64,000 nt of DNA from assembly GCA_037951105.1 (NCBI GenBank), contig JBAMJV010007756.1:1-64000 (forward strand), in the 5' to 3' direction. The translations under genes and the position numbers were made by a program. The stretch's first letter is position 1. Each line of letters begins with the position of its first letter. This document shows positions 1 to 11,608 of this stretch, one piece after another. The stretch is from Echinarachnius parma (taxonomy: Eukaryota; Echinodermata; Echinoidea; Clypeasteroida; Echinarachniidae). The notes under the pieces were generated by a model, which was not told the origin of the DNA, did no database searches, and worked only from the letters and a program-made list of their open reading frames with translations.

Positions 1-2140
1 ATTTCCGCGTCAGCGATTCAACTCTGAATGATTTATTGCCAATTTACGGAGCTGGGCGCCACAGAGATGAATAGTTTATGATTTAATCTAGCTCGTGGAT
101 TTATTCTGCTTGATTGGACCGCGAAATTCGGTGGGCAGACGGAAAGTGAATCGTACAACATTTCCAAGATGTCAAATTACATTTTAAAGTCGGCAAGGCG
201 CTGATATTATCACAACATATAGATATTGTATAAATCCAGTCAAATGTTCTACGTACATGAATACACTGCCTCTGTATCATGCCCACTTTAGCATTTTAGC
301 ATGTATTTACATATATTTGGGTGTAGAATGCTTTCCTAACGAAATAACGTAACCAACATTTGATAGCCCTTTTTACTTGACCGTTTATACAACTTGCCAT
401 TATTTTACTGAACGTTTCAATATGCCAAGAAACGTAGGCTACATTTGTTGGCTTCCCAGTGTATAACAGGGAGAATAATTATGGTGGTTACGACATTTCA
501 AGATATCAAAACACGTTAATACGAATGTGAGTGACTTGTCGAGGACAGTTAATTAAAGCTGTCTTAGACTGAGGCTTTGTTGCATTTCCTTCTCGAATTG
601 AGAATCATAAAAAAAACGTGCATGATAGATGAACAAAATACAAGGATCATTAATTTCTAGGTCGCTGCGAATTGTAATAAAGATGAATCAGAAGAAACTC
701 AAGTATAAGGTTAACAGACATGTCGTTTTAATATCCTGCAATGTCATACATATCACAGTTTTCCCTTTTGTGCTTATTCCCATGAACCCGAAATTATGTG
801 TGTTACGTCGTGTACTGATTCAATGGCGCATACAAGCAAGGCTCTATATGAAAACTAATTATTCGTCTACTTACGAGGTGAAATTATGTTTTGAAAAACG
901 TATTGAAGTCATAATTAAAAGAAAAAATATAAAAAAAACCCACTTATATTTGTGTCACTTGTCTCTTGAATGATGAGTCGCTTCTTGAAGACACTTAATA
1001 ATTCTTTTTAGGCAGCATTGTTGCATGTTTATCACATTTAAAAGAAGAAAAAAAAGAATGACAGAATCGAAGGACAAATAAAAACAAATCAGGGATTATT
1101 TCCAGGCCGCTCAGAATCGAAATTAATATGTTACTAAAAGGTTTACCTCCCCCATTAGAAGGTTGTCATGGAAACGAGTGCAAGGAGGTAATATAAAATT
1201 ATCATGTTTTCTTTTTTTTAAAGAGATACACACATTTAGAATTAAGAAAAAAAGAAGGTTCTGATGTCAGACACGACTACAAAGCCAGAAAGGACAAAAT
1301 GAAATTATATTATTGCGCCGAGGATATTTAATTTATAACTACGGTATACAGAATCACTGACTTCGCTATATTCAGCTCATTGTTATTGATTGAATGTGAC
1401 AATCGTGACATCGTTTTGATTATGCTGACTTAATGAAGCAAATTATGATCCAGACATTTTAATATGTCGGATGCATAGCACGAGGACGTTGTATTCTTTC
1501 TTTGCGATGCAAACCTTTATTTCTTGCGTTTAAAGATAATATTCTGTTTCGATTGAATAGTACGAATGTAACCCTTTGAAATTACATCATAATTGTAGCA
1601 AATATTTTAAAAATAAACTATTTTATTTTAGTTTAAATATTAAGATGTTACTATTTTTGTAATGTTAGTTTTGTATTAAATTTAATTGTACAAATTATTG
1701 GAAATACTGATTACAATAACAAAATATTATACAAAACATACGAAATAAACACAGCGGGACATAATCGTAATAAAACAAAGAAAGTTAAGAAACGTTTTGA
1801 ACATACGATTTATAGTACTTATAGAATGTACGATCGTGACATAAATTATATGAATAAATATTACAATGGAAGCGTTTACAACTTGGATCTGGTATGTCAT
1901 GTTTTACAACTATGACATCAACATAATTTGAAGGGGTTTCAAACGGCAGTGAGCCAAGACATCGACCTGGACATCATGCCCAATGTAACACCCGTCTGAT
2001 GTACCCCTGTCATTTCAACCAGTGGCCGCATCACTTCACAATAGCATTAGCTACAATGCGGCGACAGGTGCAGGGACTTTAAAGATGCTGTCCGGAATTT
2101 CCCTATAAATTGTTTTAGTTGTCTACGAGCAGCACTCCAT
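1..2140. other. AT-rich non-coding stretch, no gene seen
   Basis: No recognisable gene, RNA or clear repeat was found here. A 114-codon plus-strand frame at 629-973 starts with ATG but is rich in K, I and V with no motif I recognise, and it lies in AT-rich sequence like its surroundings, so I do not call it a gene. A short inverted pair (TTTACCTCC near 1141 and GGAGGTAA near 1183) may mark a small decayed element. Confidence 0.5.
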
Positions 2141-2148
2141 AGTTGTAT

Positions 2149-2168
2149 ACCATGGTTTAAACCATGGT
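2149..2168. repeat. 20-bp perfect palindrome
   Basis: The sequence reads ACCATGGTTT followed by its exact reverse complement. It lies in otherwise ordinary DNA. It could be a transcription factor dimer site or the centre of a decayed palindromic element; nothing around it decides between these. Confidence 0.8.
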
Positions 2169-2470
2169 TTACACAAACCTCCTTTCTGAATCCGGGCCAG
2201 TGTGTCCACATTGTCTAAACCTTCGATAGAACCTTTAACGATTGGCGTGCCTGGGGATGCCAAGGGCGTTCCAAGAGTCGTACACTGTTAAAACGCTGTG
2301 TAAAAATGGTTGTTAAATCTTTTCATACAACTTTAGGTGTAGCATGATAAGTTGTATAAAGAAGGATTGCTGAAGCGGCCATTGTTCAAGCGTTGATGAA
2401 ACGTGTTAAATCACGTGAAAGTTTCGACCGCAAAATCACCGCGTCAAAACCCCTTTTGTCCCAAGCGAAC

Positions 2471-2545
2471 TGAGATAGCGCAGTCGATAGAGAGTGAGGC
2501 TTATAGCCTAAAGATCCCCGGTTCGATTCCGACCTTGCCGCTTTT
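2471..2545 (+). repeat. tRNA-like sequence (pseudogene or SINE head)
   Basis: A box-A-like TAGCGCAGTCGATAG is followed by an anticodon-arm-like hairpin (AGGC/GCCT around TTATA) and an exact internal B box, GGTTCGATTCC. The acceptor and T stems pair poorly, so it is unlikely to make a functional tRNA. A tRNA-derived SINE head or an old tRNA pseudogene fits best. An array of CAACAAC/GTTGTTG hairpins starts about 30 bases downstream, so the array may be the body of the same element. Confidence 0.6.
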
Positions 2546-2570
2546 ATTTACGTCTTTTTTGTATTTGCTA

Positions 2571-2735
2571 TTTCAACAACAGGGTTGTTGAAATTTATTC
2601 TAAACAACTGTTGTTGAAAAAATTAAAACAACAGTTGTGTGAACTTTAAACAACTGGGGTTGTTGAATGTTTTCAACAACAGTTGGATGGTTCATATGTT
2701 AAACAGCGGTTGTTGAAAAATGTCAACAAGTGGTT
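2571..2735. repeat. Periodic CAACAAC / GTTGTTG hairpin array
   Basis: About seven short inverted repeats built on CAACAAC and GTTGTTG follow each other every 20-30 bases. The clearest is 2571-2593, a perfect 10-bp stem (TTTCAACAAC/GTTGTTGAAA) with a 3-base loop. Another is 2659-2680, a 9-bp stem with a TGTT loop. Right-hand arms can also pair with the next left-hand arm, so alternative folds exist. It lies just after a tRNA-like sequence. No known element name is assigned. Confidence 0.75.
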
Positions 2736-2919
2736 GAATTTGTTTACACAGCGTTTTAAGAGTGTAACTAGGCAAGTCTGTGTGCAATACATAACACCGA
2801 GTCAGTGTGTATATCGCACCGTTCGCAAGGCGTTCGCAAGATGTCGCCGTGCGTCTGATTTACACGAATCCGAGCCATCTTTAAAATGAGGCAAGGAATC
2901 AATGTGATCCATTAACTTT

Positions 2920-3330
2920 GTAAAATTCAACCGAGATCACTTGGAGCTTTCACCATTCTCTTGTACCTTTGCTGTTCGGCTTATGGTAACAGATGAATGC
3001 AATGGGGGTTTGATTTTTCAAATGTCTCCCTAATTATGAAGATATTTAAGATTTAATCTCGAATGCGTCTATGGACACTTTTGACCTTAGTCAAGAGTAT
3101 CCGAATTCAGTAACTCAATCGTCCATAGCATCTGAATTCTGATACTGACATTGTTTTTTTCTTCTTCTGTTTTCACTTGATAAACATTATTCCTTTTCAA
3201 AGAAAATCTTACATATCATTTTCAAGAATCTTACAATGAAATTGGAATATCAATAACCGTTATTATTTATTTTATTAATATATAACAGAAGTCTCAAATA
3301 TCACTTTAAAGACACGCAAACTGAATGACT
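2920..3330. repeat. Diverged dispersed repeat, related to 48730-49330
   Basis: Stretches such as CTTGGAGCTT, GCTTATGGTAA, TTTTTCAAATGTC and GAAGTCTCAAAT recur in the same order at 48730-49330. The two copies are clearly diverged. The 48-kb copy contains a GC-rich insert that is absent here. I see no terminal inverted repeats, and the class of element is unknown. Confidence 0.55.
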
Positions 3331-3520
3331 ATAGTGATAATGTGAAAGGCAATAAGGTAATGGCAGTATACCATGAATATAATGAGAGACATGTATATTA
3401 TGTGATTATTATTCATCAATATACTGACAAGCATGGCGCATTCAACTATTATAATTCCAAGAAACGCCTTTACAAATCAAATGGACATTACCCACCTGTG
3501 GCGTAGCGTGGGCTAATACC

Positions 3521-3747
3521 TTAAAGGGATCTAGTAACTTTGTTGACATGTGCAAAAAGTGATGAAGGGTTGATGCAATGTATATATTGTTGTTATCTCA
3601 TATGTCCACAGGGTATTGTGTGAAAATTTCAAGTCAAATGGACATTGCATGGCCAAGTAATGAGCGAAAATGCAAAGTGATATTCACTGACTCACTGCAC
3701 TCACTTTGTACACGGTAAGAAAAACTCCGGGGGAGTTTTTCTTATCA
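3521..3747 (+). mobile_element. Family A MITE, copy 1 (5' half)
   Basis: It begins TTAAAGGGATCTAGTAAC and runs collinear with six other copies in this window as far as TTTGTACACGGTAAG. Its far half is missing. In place of the usual middle it carries a 27-base hairpin (AAGAAAAACTCC / GGAGTTTTTCTT) at about 3719-3745. The 39-kb copy shares the same hairpin, so the two belong to one subfamily. No coding capacity. Confidence 0.85.
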
Positions 3748-4978
3748 TTACAAAACATTTTATACCTTACTTTTTGAAGTCAATCAGCTGATTTGAATCT
3801 GTGATAACTATTGAAATATTAACAAATGTTGTATATAATACAACCCTGCTGATGATGTAAGTATTTTCAATATGATTGTTTTATTTATTTTTTTATTGTT
3901 ATGATGGTGTTCTCCTAGGCTGTTATATCAAAGAGTATAGTCCTAAACATCTTCAAGCCTTATTGTAGAAGATCACTCTGGTACATCTGGTTTCCCCTTT
4001 AAGGAATCGTGTCATTTAACTGCTATCAACGTTATCAAATCATCTTAATGGATTCCACGAGGAAGAGAAAATTTAATACATACCTGTCCTAAAGGAATTA
4101 GAAAATGGACGGGTATAAAAGATAAGAGCGATGATTTGGCCGTCGATACGAAGAAAATGGAATCCTCTGTGAATGTTAAAGTGGCATGTTTCAATCGTAC
4201 CAAACGCATGTTTCCTGTTTTATGTGTGGTAATTTTACTATCATCCTCTAATACCAGCTGTTATAATATTGTTTTATTGACATTTTAGACTGGCTTAATT
4301 ATGTCAAACTTGCTATCGAAATTGAAAGTGTGTTGAATTAGAGAAAATAGATAAGGACAGATTTTTAGAGAGACTACATTGTACTCTTTGAAAACGAAAT
4401 GTGTCCAAAAAACATGTTGGATCTATATAAGTGTCCCGCATCTAAAGAAGCATCACATAAATCATTGTAAATCACCGCTCTCTCCCTTCATTGTTTAGAT
4501 AAAGGTACTAAATATATGGAACTATAATCCGTGGGTGATTGAAGAATAACATTATTGTAAGGTGCAATAATCGGTGTAATTGCATGACTCCTGAACCTCC
4601 TTTTGTATAAAGTTGTTTTTACCGAACACATTATAATTTTTCGTAAAGTTAAGATTTTGGAAAACTCATAAATACTCAAACCAGAAACAAATGGATATTG
4701 CGACTTTATAATGGTTTAGTGGTGGCATGTGCCACATAGTTTAAAAACAAACTGCCTTTACTTTTGCAGATTTAGCTATTTCCTCCAGGATGTATGATAT
4801 TCCGAAATAAACCTGGTTCTGGTTACGTATATATTATTTATAAGCACACACCGGTGTTGGGGTATGCCGTACAGTCAATAATTATGTGTTATTGTATGTT
4901 AATCCCCAATAAATTGTCCATTGTTCGTCACTATTTCCCTTTCTTTTACTTTTTGGTCTTCCTCTTTACCCCTTGAAT
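3748..4978. other. Non-coding stretch, no gene seen
   Basis: Ordinary AT-rich DNA with only short frames (at most 63 codons, for example on the minus strand at 4488-4679). TATAAAAG at 4114 has no convincing initiator at the right distance. Confidence 0.5.
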
Positions 4979-4990
4979 TATTGAAACTCT

Positions 4991-5026
4991 ACCATCGATT
5001 GTAACTCTTTCTGCAACGGGGTCCCG
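4991..5026. mobile_element. Family B MITE fragment (one terminal repeat)
   Basis: It contains the family B end motif: ATCGATTGTAACTCTTT, then CTGCAACGGGGTCCC. Only one terminus survives here, and the body on the left is not recognisable. Complete copies lie at 22.4, 27.9 and 47.9 kb. Confidence 0.75.
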
Positions 5027-7310
5027 ATGCCTCGCCCTCTCCCTCTCTCCCCCTCTCTCGCCCTCCCGTCGTCTTCCACTCTTTTTATATAATTCCCTTT
5101 CGCAATTACTCTTGTCACTCCCGGTTAACAGATACATTGCTTCTCAGCAAGGTTTACGCGCCTCTCATCAGAGCTTCTTCCAGGAAGAAGTCAGTCGTTG
5201 ACATTTGCATAATTCATCGAACCTTTCAGCCTTTATAGTTGGTTCCAAACGTTCATGTGAGTGATTATACCCGCATCACTTCTTTTATATTGACTCTTCG
5301 TTCCTTATAGTTATGACTGTCGGTTCTCCCTGAACCATTTTCCCATTTGTGCAACCTTGAACGGAAAATAAAATCAATGCATAATGGATTATGTCATTCA
5401 CCCACGGTTCAGGCGAAGCAAAGAGACGAGCAAGGCGAAACAGGTGTCAGTAGATTTATCAGTGTCACATAACTATACATGTATATGTATACCGTAGGTA
5501 TATGAATGAGCACAATATGTAAATGCTGCACTTCATGATTATGTTTTTGCCAGTTTTACAACGTAGCATCAGTTCTAACGCTAATAATGTATGCATGCAC
5601 GTTTGCACATGATGAACGCGAGCATTTAACATGAAAACTAATGATGATAACAAACACGTACAGTATGCGAGACATCAAACTGTTGAACCTGTTCAGATGG
5701 GGTCTAAGAAGTATGCATGATGCACCAAAATCAAATAGTCTTAACCATGTTAAAATGGCTTTCCTGCAAAACAAAAAAGCTTCTAAAAGAGCACCATCTT
5801 CCCTTTAGATACTTGTGCCCAAACCATTATTATAATTTGCGTTATTACTCGTAATATTCATCGTCACGACTTGGATAGTAATCAACATTCGGGGCACGGT
5901 TGTGATCAGGAAAGACTATCACGAGTTGCCGGAGCGAGAAATTAAACCTTAACTTATTCATCGAGTGACTTCGGGAAACGGGGTTTCATTTTCGTAGCGC
6001 AACACCCTTTCTTCCTGCAAGCATTAACCTATACAAATAACTGATAACAACTTTTAAAAATCGCATGCAGCGGCATATCTAACGATATTTTCTTAAGAAA
6101 TAATATGATGGGTTGAACATGCATGTGACTGTTGCAATGAACCTTGGTTTGTAAACATATTTTTAAATTCCCATTATATTAGTCCACCCCCTTAACAAAC
6201 TCGTGTCATCTGAGCCGACATTGCACTGGAAGTGAGCCGTTTACCTGTTTTCATCACGTACCCATTTCTATAACACCTCAAACCACCGGCGGAATTCCCT
6301 TTGGTGTCAGTAAAAACACGTGGCTGACTCCTAAAATGGGCCCTTAAGAAACTACACCATCTCCCAAGGGTCAAGGTGGTCACGGTTGCTGTAAACCCAA
6401 CTCGGTTTTCCTATTTGACAGTAATAAAGCTCCCACCTTTTCATATTTCCTTAATGATCGTCGGGGTCGTTAATAGAGAGGGCCAAGGCTGCCCCTATAG
6501 GGCCCCTATAGAATTAGGGTCGTTAGTGACACATAACGACAATATTTTTCATTTAAACAGAACATAAAGATGGTCCGTCTGTATTCTCTATCATAATCCA
6601 GCCAGGCGTGATATTAACGTGTGCAAAGATTGCCCTTTAAGCGTCCTCATTGGGGGTTCTCCTCAGAGGAATGTTACATAATTATATCGATTTTTATTTT
6701 TAACAAATAGGTTGATAACTTATATAATGGTTTGTTTGTTTTTTTTTGTTTGTTTATTTCCGATATCACAACAATAAATACAGCAATGAAGTGCAACGGG
6801 GGATTGACCCAATTCAGCAGAATTAAAAAGACAAGACCGCTGTTCTTCCTTGGGGTCCCACAATTAGATACAGTATATACAATTAAACGTCTATATACAA
6901 TGATTGATAGGGAAAGCGATATAGAAAGGGGAGAAAGCGAAATAGAGAAATTATAGTTTCATAAATTATTCCATATTATGTACACTAAGTTAAAATTGGT
7001 AACTTTCCCCCGATATTGTTCATGTTACCATGCTATTAGACTGATAAATGTGACAATAATTTTGTGTTTATTAGTCAAGAACGACTGGATTAACAAAATA
7101 ACCTGACGTAATTAGACTATAAAATGTTGTGACTATTAATGTTTACCTCCTAATTGAACAGTTTGAAATTTGTTTTCTAGTAGTAGTACCTTTAATTTAA
7201 ATTAAAATAAAATCACCACAGCTGATTTAAGACGTTGCTCTTTTGTACTCGTCTCCATTGCTGGAACAAGTAAAAATGCAGCTGAGAGCAATTTGTACAA
7301 AACATCCATA
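5027..7310. other. Non-coding stretch, no gene seen
   Basis: The longest frames have 63-74 codons and no recognisable family. CCCCTATAGGG and CCCCTATAGA repeat back to back near 6492-6512. Otherwise only AT-rich unique-looking DNA is seen. Confidence 0.5.
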
Positions 7311-7316
7311 TTTGAA

Positions 7317-7554
7317 GAGCTTAGTTCCAAAAGGCGCTAAATCAATTTACAATCAAAATTGAATTAACGATATCAGAACATTAATAAGCTACGTAGCTAT
7401 CTTAACAATTACAAATATATATTTAAATCAAAATCAAAATATGGAACGTTCTATTTTCATATTCCCATCTAGGCATGTATACAAAGTAGGACGCAGAAAA
7501 CTGTTTTTCTCCAATGTTGAAAAAGTGGATTTAGCGCCTTTTGGAATTAAGCTC
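7317..7554. mobile_element. Family D MITE, copy 1 (intact ends)
   Basis: The left end GAGCTTAGTTCCAAAAGGCG continues with CTAAATC. The right end is its imperfect reverse complement, GATTTAGCGCCTTTTGG then AATTAAGCTC, giving terminal inverted repeats of about 27 bp. The body has a short palindrome, AGCTACGTAGCT. It is 238 bp with no coding capacity. A collinear copy lies at 18763-19006. Confidence 0.85.
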
Positions 7555-7990
7555 ACTCTCCATTTATAGAATGCTCAGTTGCCCTTCGTTTGTGATACAA
7601 GACGTTTCCTTTTTGGTCAGAGCGTTTGCAATGAAGCGAATACTAAAGTAAAAATCTAGGGCATATTTCTTTCGCAAATGCATAATAATTATTCACAGTC
7701 ACAAAATATTTCATTTAAAGCGGTGAGGTTATTGAAATACGAACGCTTTCTGTTTTGCAAAACGCAAGCTTGGATGGCAACATTGCTACAAAACGGTGTC
7801 TTTTTTGTCTATATGGTTATATTGATGGGAAATTTATAAGAAGCAAGAGCAGATTTTTCCTGCAAATATTGACCGACACAAAACACCATGTTGTTAAGAA
7901 ATTGAGCGTACCTCGGCAAAGTTGACTCTCAAATTGCTAGAAGGGTTGTAATTGTTATTCAAATAAAGCAGGATTTTCATACACATTAAA

Positions 7991-8246
7991 AGCTGAATAC
8001 CAAAAGGTGATAAGTCCACGAACGATTTTAAGCGCAATGATATGCCATGTAACTGCTAGTCATCTAACTATTAATCATCCAAATCTTAAAAACAAATCTT
8101 AATCTTGGTCATCCAAAGTTCGCAATCAGAAACACAATATTCTATTTAAATATTATAATGAACATGTGTACACAAACGGAGAAATAAACCCGTATATTTT
8201 CTCCAAAGTTATTGCAGTGGAGTTACCGCCATTTGGAATTGAGCTC
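7991..8246. mobile_element. Family D MITE, decayed copy
   Basis: It starts GCTGAATACCAAAAGG and ends CCATTTGGAATTGAGCTC, matching family D termini with substitutions. Internal stretches (TTCTATTT, CATGTGTACACAAA, TTTTCTCCAA) occur in the same order as in the 7317 copy. Older and more diverged than the other two copies. Confidence 0.6.
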
Positions 8247-8699
8247 TTTATATTATAGAGATGAAAACATGAGATATACCTGAGCAACTGACATCTGCGA
8301 TTGCAGTCATTACTCGGCGCTCGGTAAATGCGAGAGAAATTCTACCCTAAAAAAACAACAACTGTTACTTAAAGCGGTCGTACAGTTGAACCATGAACTA
8401 TGTCATTACAAACTAATAGTTATAACTCAACCATGCCAGAAAGGTAGTACACCATTAAAAACGGCTAATTTATAAGGCTGTTATATTTTTTTTTAAAGCA
8501 GCCGTTAAAGCACAAGAGGCTTCTTCTAAAAACATATTGGTTTTAACCATTTCTTTAAAAAAAAAAAAGATTAAATAGAGAGATTAGCAACAAATATTTA
8601 AAACCGGAATATTATGTGTAGGCATTATACAAATATTTTGTTTTGATTATCGAATAAATGTGGGCCCAAAAGAACGGACCATCCAGTTCTTTTCAGGAC

Positions 8700-9835
8700 T
8701 ATCCAATACCTCCTTTTATCACATGAAGCTATGGGAGCTGCATCTGTACACATGAATTACGTCACATTAGGCGGCAATTTTAAACTCCCGTTTGTCTACA
8801 GAAGTTCAAACAAGTTCATGCCTTCTTATTTCTTGGTTAGTTTTGCTCAGTTTGATCTTATTAATGGTGTTTTATTGTATGCAACTATAAACTTCCACGT
8901 TAATGCAAATGCACAACATTTATGAGAGCTACTTTTGAATGACGTCACAGTCGGTGGTCATTTTGAGGTAAATTCCCTTTTGTCCAAGAAGTTCAAACAG
9001 TCACAACCTTTTTATTTCATGATTGATTTTATTCATTTTTTGTTTTACAATTGTGACTCTCATTAATTTCGTGTTATTGTACACAACCATGATAATCCAC
9101 GTAAATGCAAATGCACAGAACGTATGGGAGCTAATATATATGACGCCTTAGTGTATAGTCGGCAGTAATTTAGAGATACATTCCCGTTTTTCTACGAAGT
9201 TCGAACGGTCACAACCTTCTTATTTCTTGATTGATGTCCCCATTTCTAACGATTCTTACCCTGATTAATTCTGTTTTTTGTATACAACCATAATCATTTA
9301 CGTAAATGCAATAAATAGGGGGCTACTTAATGATGCCTTAGTTGGCGGTATCTTAGAGGTAAATTCCCGTTTTTCTACGAAGTGCGAACGGTGCACAACC
9401 TTCTTATTTCTTGATTGATTTTGTTTTATTGTATACAACCATGATTATCCACGTAAATGCAATAAATAATGCACAAAACGAAAGTGAGCTACTGATTAAT
9501 GATGCCTTTATAGTTGGTGGTAATCTAGAGATAAATGCCCGTTTGTCCACTAAGTTCGAACGGTCACAACCTTCTTATTTCTTGATTGATGTTGCCCATT
9601 GCTAACGATTGTTACCCTCATTAATTCTGTTTTATTGTATACAACCGTGATTATCCACGGAAATACAATAAATAATGCACAAAACGAATAGGGGCTAATA
9701 TATATGATGCCTTAGTCGGCGGTAATTTAGAGGTAAATTCCCGTTTGTCCACTAAGTTCGAACGGTCACAACCTTCTTCATTCTTCATTAATTGTGCTCA
9801 TTTTTACTGATAATTCCTCTCATTTATTTTGCTGT
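8700..9835. repeat. Tandem array, 5-6 units of about 170-208 bp
   Basis: A landmark close to CAACCTTCTTATTTCTTG recurs at 8823, 9009, 9217, 9401, 9572 and 9773, so the spacings are 186, 208, 184, 171 and 201 bp. Each unit also carries TTTTATTGTATACAACC, CCACGTAAATGCAA and AGAGGTAAATTCCCGTTT-like blocks in a fixed order. Unit lengths differ through small indels, so the array is not freshly amplified. Small frames at 8731-8925 and 9411-9605 are by-products of the repeat. Confidence 0.9.
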
Positions 9836-10880
9836 ACTATATATGCGACCAAATTTATATATAAATACGTATATGGCAGGATTAATTTCCACGTTAATAG
9901 TAAACACGATTAGATGATTATTCCCCCGCATGAACCGGCAAAGTTGTCCCACCATTACAACTACCTTTAACCCTTTGTGTACCGCTGCTATTTTTCTTAT
10001 AATTATATATTACAAACATCAACGGTATTATCTATAGAACCGGGCGTGACTAATTAAACTAGTTGGCTGGCTTAATTTTGTTTAAGTTTTAATAAAGAAA
10101 TGCCACTAATAAGGCGATCTAATGCAGGGTTAAGTTTGTTCCCCCATGTTGAGAATTCAGCCAAATTTGTCTAGTTTAGAGCTTATACATTTCTTAGAGG
10201 GGCTTGATAATATTAAAATGTTCCTCCGAACTGTAAATTTCCAAAGAGCCATACTTATATAGTTCAGACTAGTTCAGAATAGAGACTAGATTATCCCATT
10301 TAGGCGTTTTATAGTGCAAACAACAATTTATTTGACTGTCCAGATTTTATTGGATTTAACGAAGGGTTGAGCTCAGTCCGATATGTCGTTTTCGTTATCT
10401 TTGTACCCAAGAGTTTGGTTAAAGCTATTGAGGTGTAATCAGAGTAAGATATGAACATGTTCATTCGAGTCGCATAAAACATATATATACCGCGAAATAT
10501 ATAATACAAATAAAACATTCAGAGAGATTTAAGTACACTTTTCTTATCGTAAATGAAAAACCATAATCATTTCAAATTGAGCTTAACAATTTCCAATGTT
10601 GTAACCCGTTAACATTTTTGGAAAGCCATATTGCCGTCAGTTCCCACCATAATCGCTATACCATCCCAAACGCCTTCGCGAGTAGCATAACATCATGTAC
10701 CTTCATCTTCTCCTATAAGGCCATATTAACGGCTCCGATTATGCATTTGTGCAAGCTATTATCAGAGGGGTGCTACATACTCAAGGAGATGGCTACTAAA
10801 TGCAAAACCAGTGACATTAGGATATATACATTGCATTCACCTCCTCTTAGTTGTCTTTTTTGATCCTCTACCCCGCTTTC
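9836..10880. other. Non-coding stretch, no gene seen
   Basis: Only short frames (81 codons or fewer) and no recognisable motif. Confidence 0.5.
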
Positions 10881-10885
10881 ATTAT

Positions 10886-10934
<49 letters not shown>

Positions 10935-11030
10935 TTTCTTTCTTTCTTATTCTTTCTTTCTTTCTTTTCTTTCTTTCTTTCTTTTGTCTTTCTTTCTTTC
11001 TTTTCTTTCTTTTCTTTCTTTCTTTTCTTT

Positions 11031-11063
<33 letters not shown>

Positions 11064-11080
11064 TTTCTTTCTCTTTTTTG

Positions 11081-11111
<31 letters not shown>

Positions 11112-11208
11112 CTTTCTTTCCTTTCTTTCTTTCTCTTTCTTTCTTTCTTTCTTTCCTTTCTTTTCTTTCTTTCTTCTTTTTTCTTTTTTTTTTCTTCTTT
11201 CTTTCTTT

Positions 11209-11284
<76 letters not shown>

Positions 11285-11296
11285 ATCTTTCTTTTC
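10886..11296 (+). repeat. CTTT microsatellite, about 410 bp, imperfect
   Basis: Polypyrimidine tract of TTTC units with frequent single-base insertions and deletions. All three frames stay open and give F/L/S-rich translations of 139-198 codons, which are artefacts. A purine/pyrimidine mirror repeat of this length can form triplex (H-DNA). Confidence 0.97.
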
Positions 11297-11608
11297 TTAT
11301 CCCTCTCTCATTTGTCTCTCGCCAACTCTCTTTCTTTATCCATTATCACTCAAATAATTATGTTTTTTACCCTCCTATCTTTAGCCACATGCACTGTGAA
11401 TAATTAAGAGCCACTAATTATCCTACATGGAAATACACTTTTATTTTTGCTTTCTCATCTCATCCCTCTCTCATTGTCCCCCGCCACCTCTCCTTCTTTC
11501 TCCTTTTCTCTCTCAAATAATTATGTTTATTTATCCTCCTATATCTTAAGCCACACTGTGAATAATTAAGAGCAACTAATTATCCGTAATGGGAATACAC
11601 TTTCAGAG
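11297..11608 (+). repeat. Tandem duplication, two units of about 163 bp
   Basis: ATCCCTCTCTCATT starts at 11299 and again at 11462. Both units continue with CAAATAATTATGTTT, GCCAC, ACTGTGAATAATTAAGAG and AATACACTTT in the same order. The first unit abuts the CTTT array, so slippage or unequal exchange at the array edge may have produced it. Confidence 0.9.

Noticed and set aside
629..973. 114-codon plus-strand frame
   Set aside because: Composition follows the local AT-rich DNA, with no motif and no promoter or splice context that stands out.
3719..3745. Hairpin followed by T-rich sequence resembling a bacterial terminator
   Set aside because: The same hairpin sits inside another family A transposon copy, and the window is eukaryotic.
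10811..11407. Open frames of 139-198 codons rich in F, L and S
   Set aside because: They are all three readings of the CTTT microsatellite and its edges.
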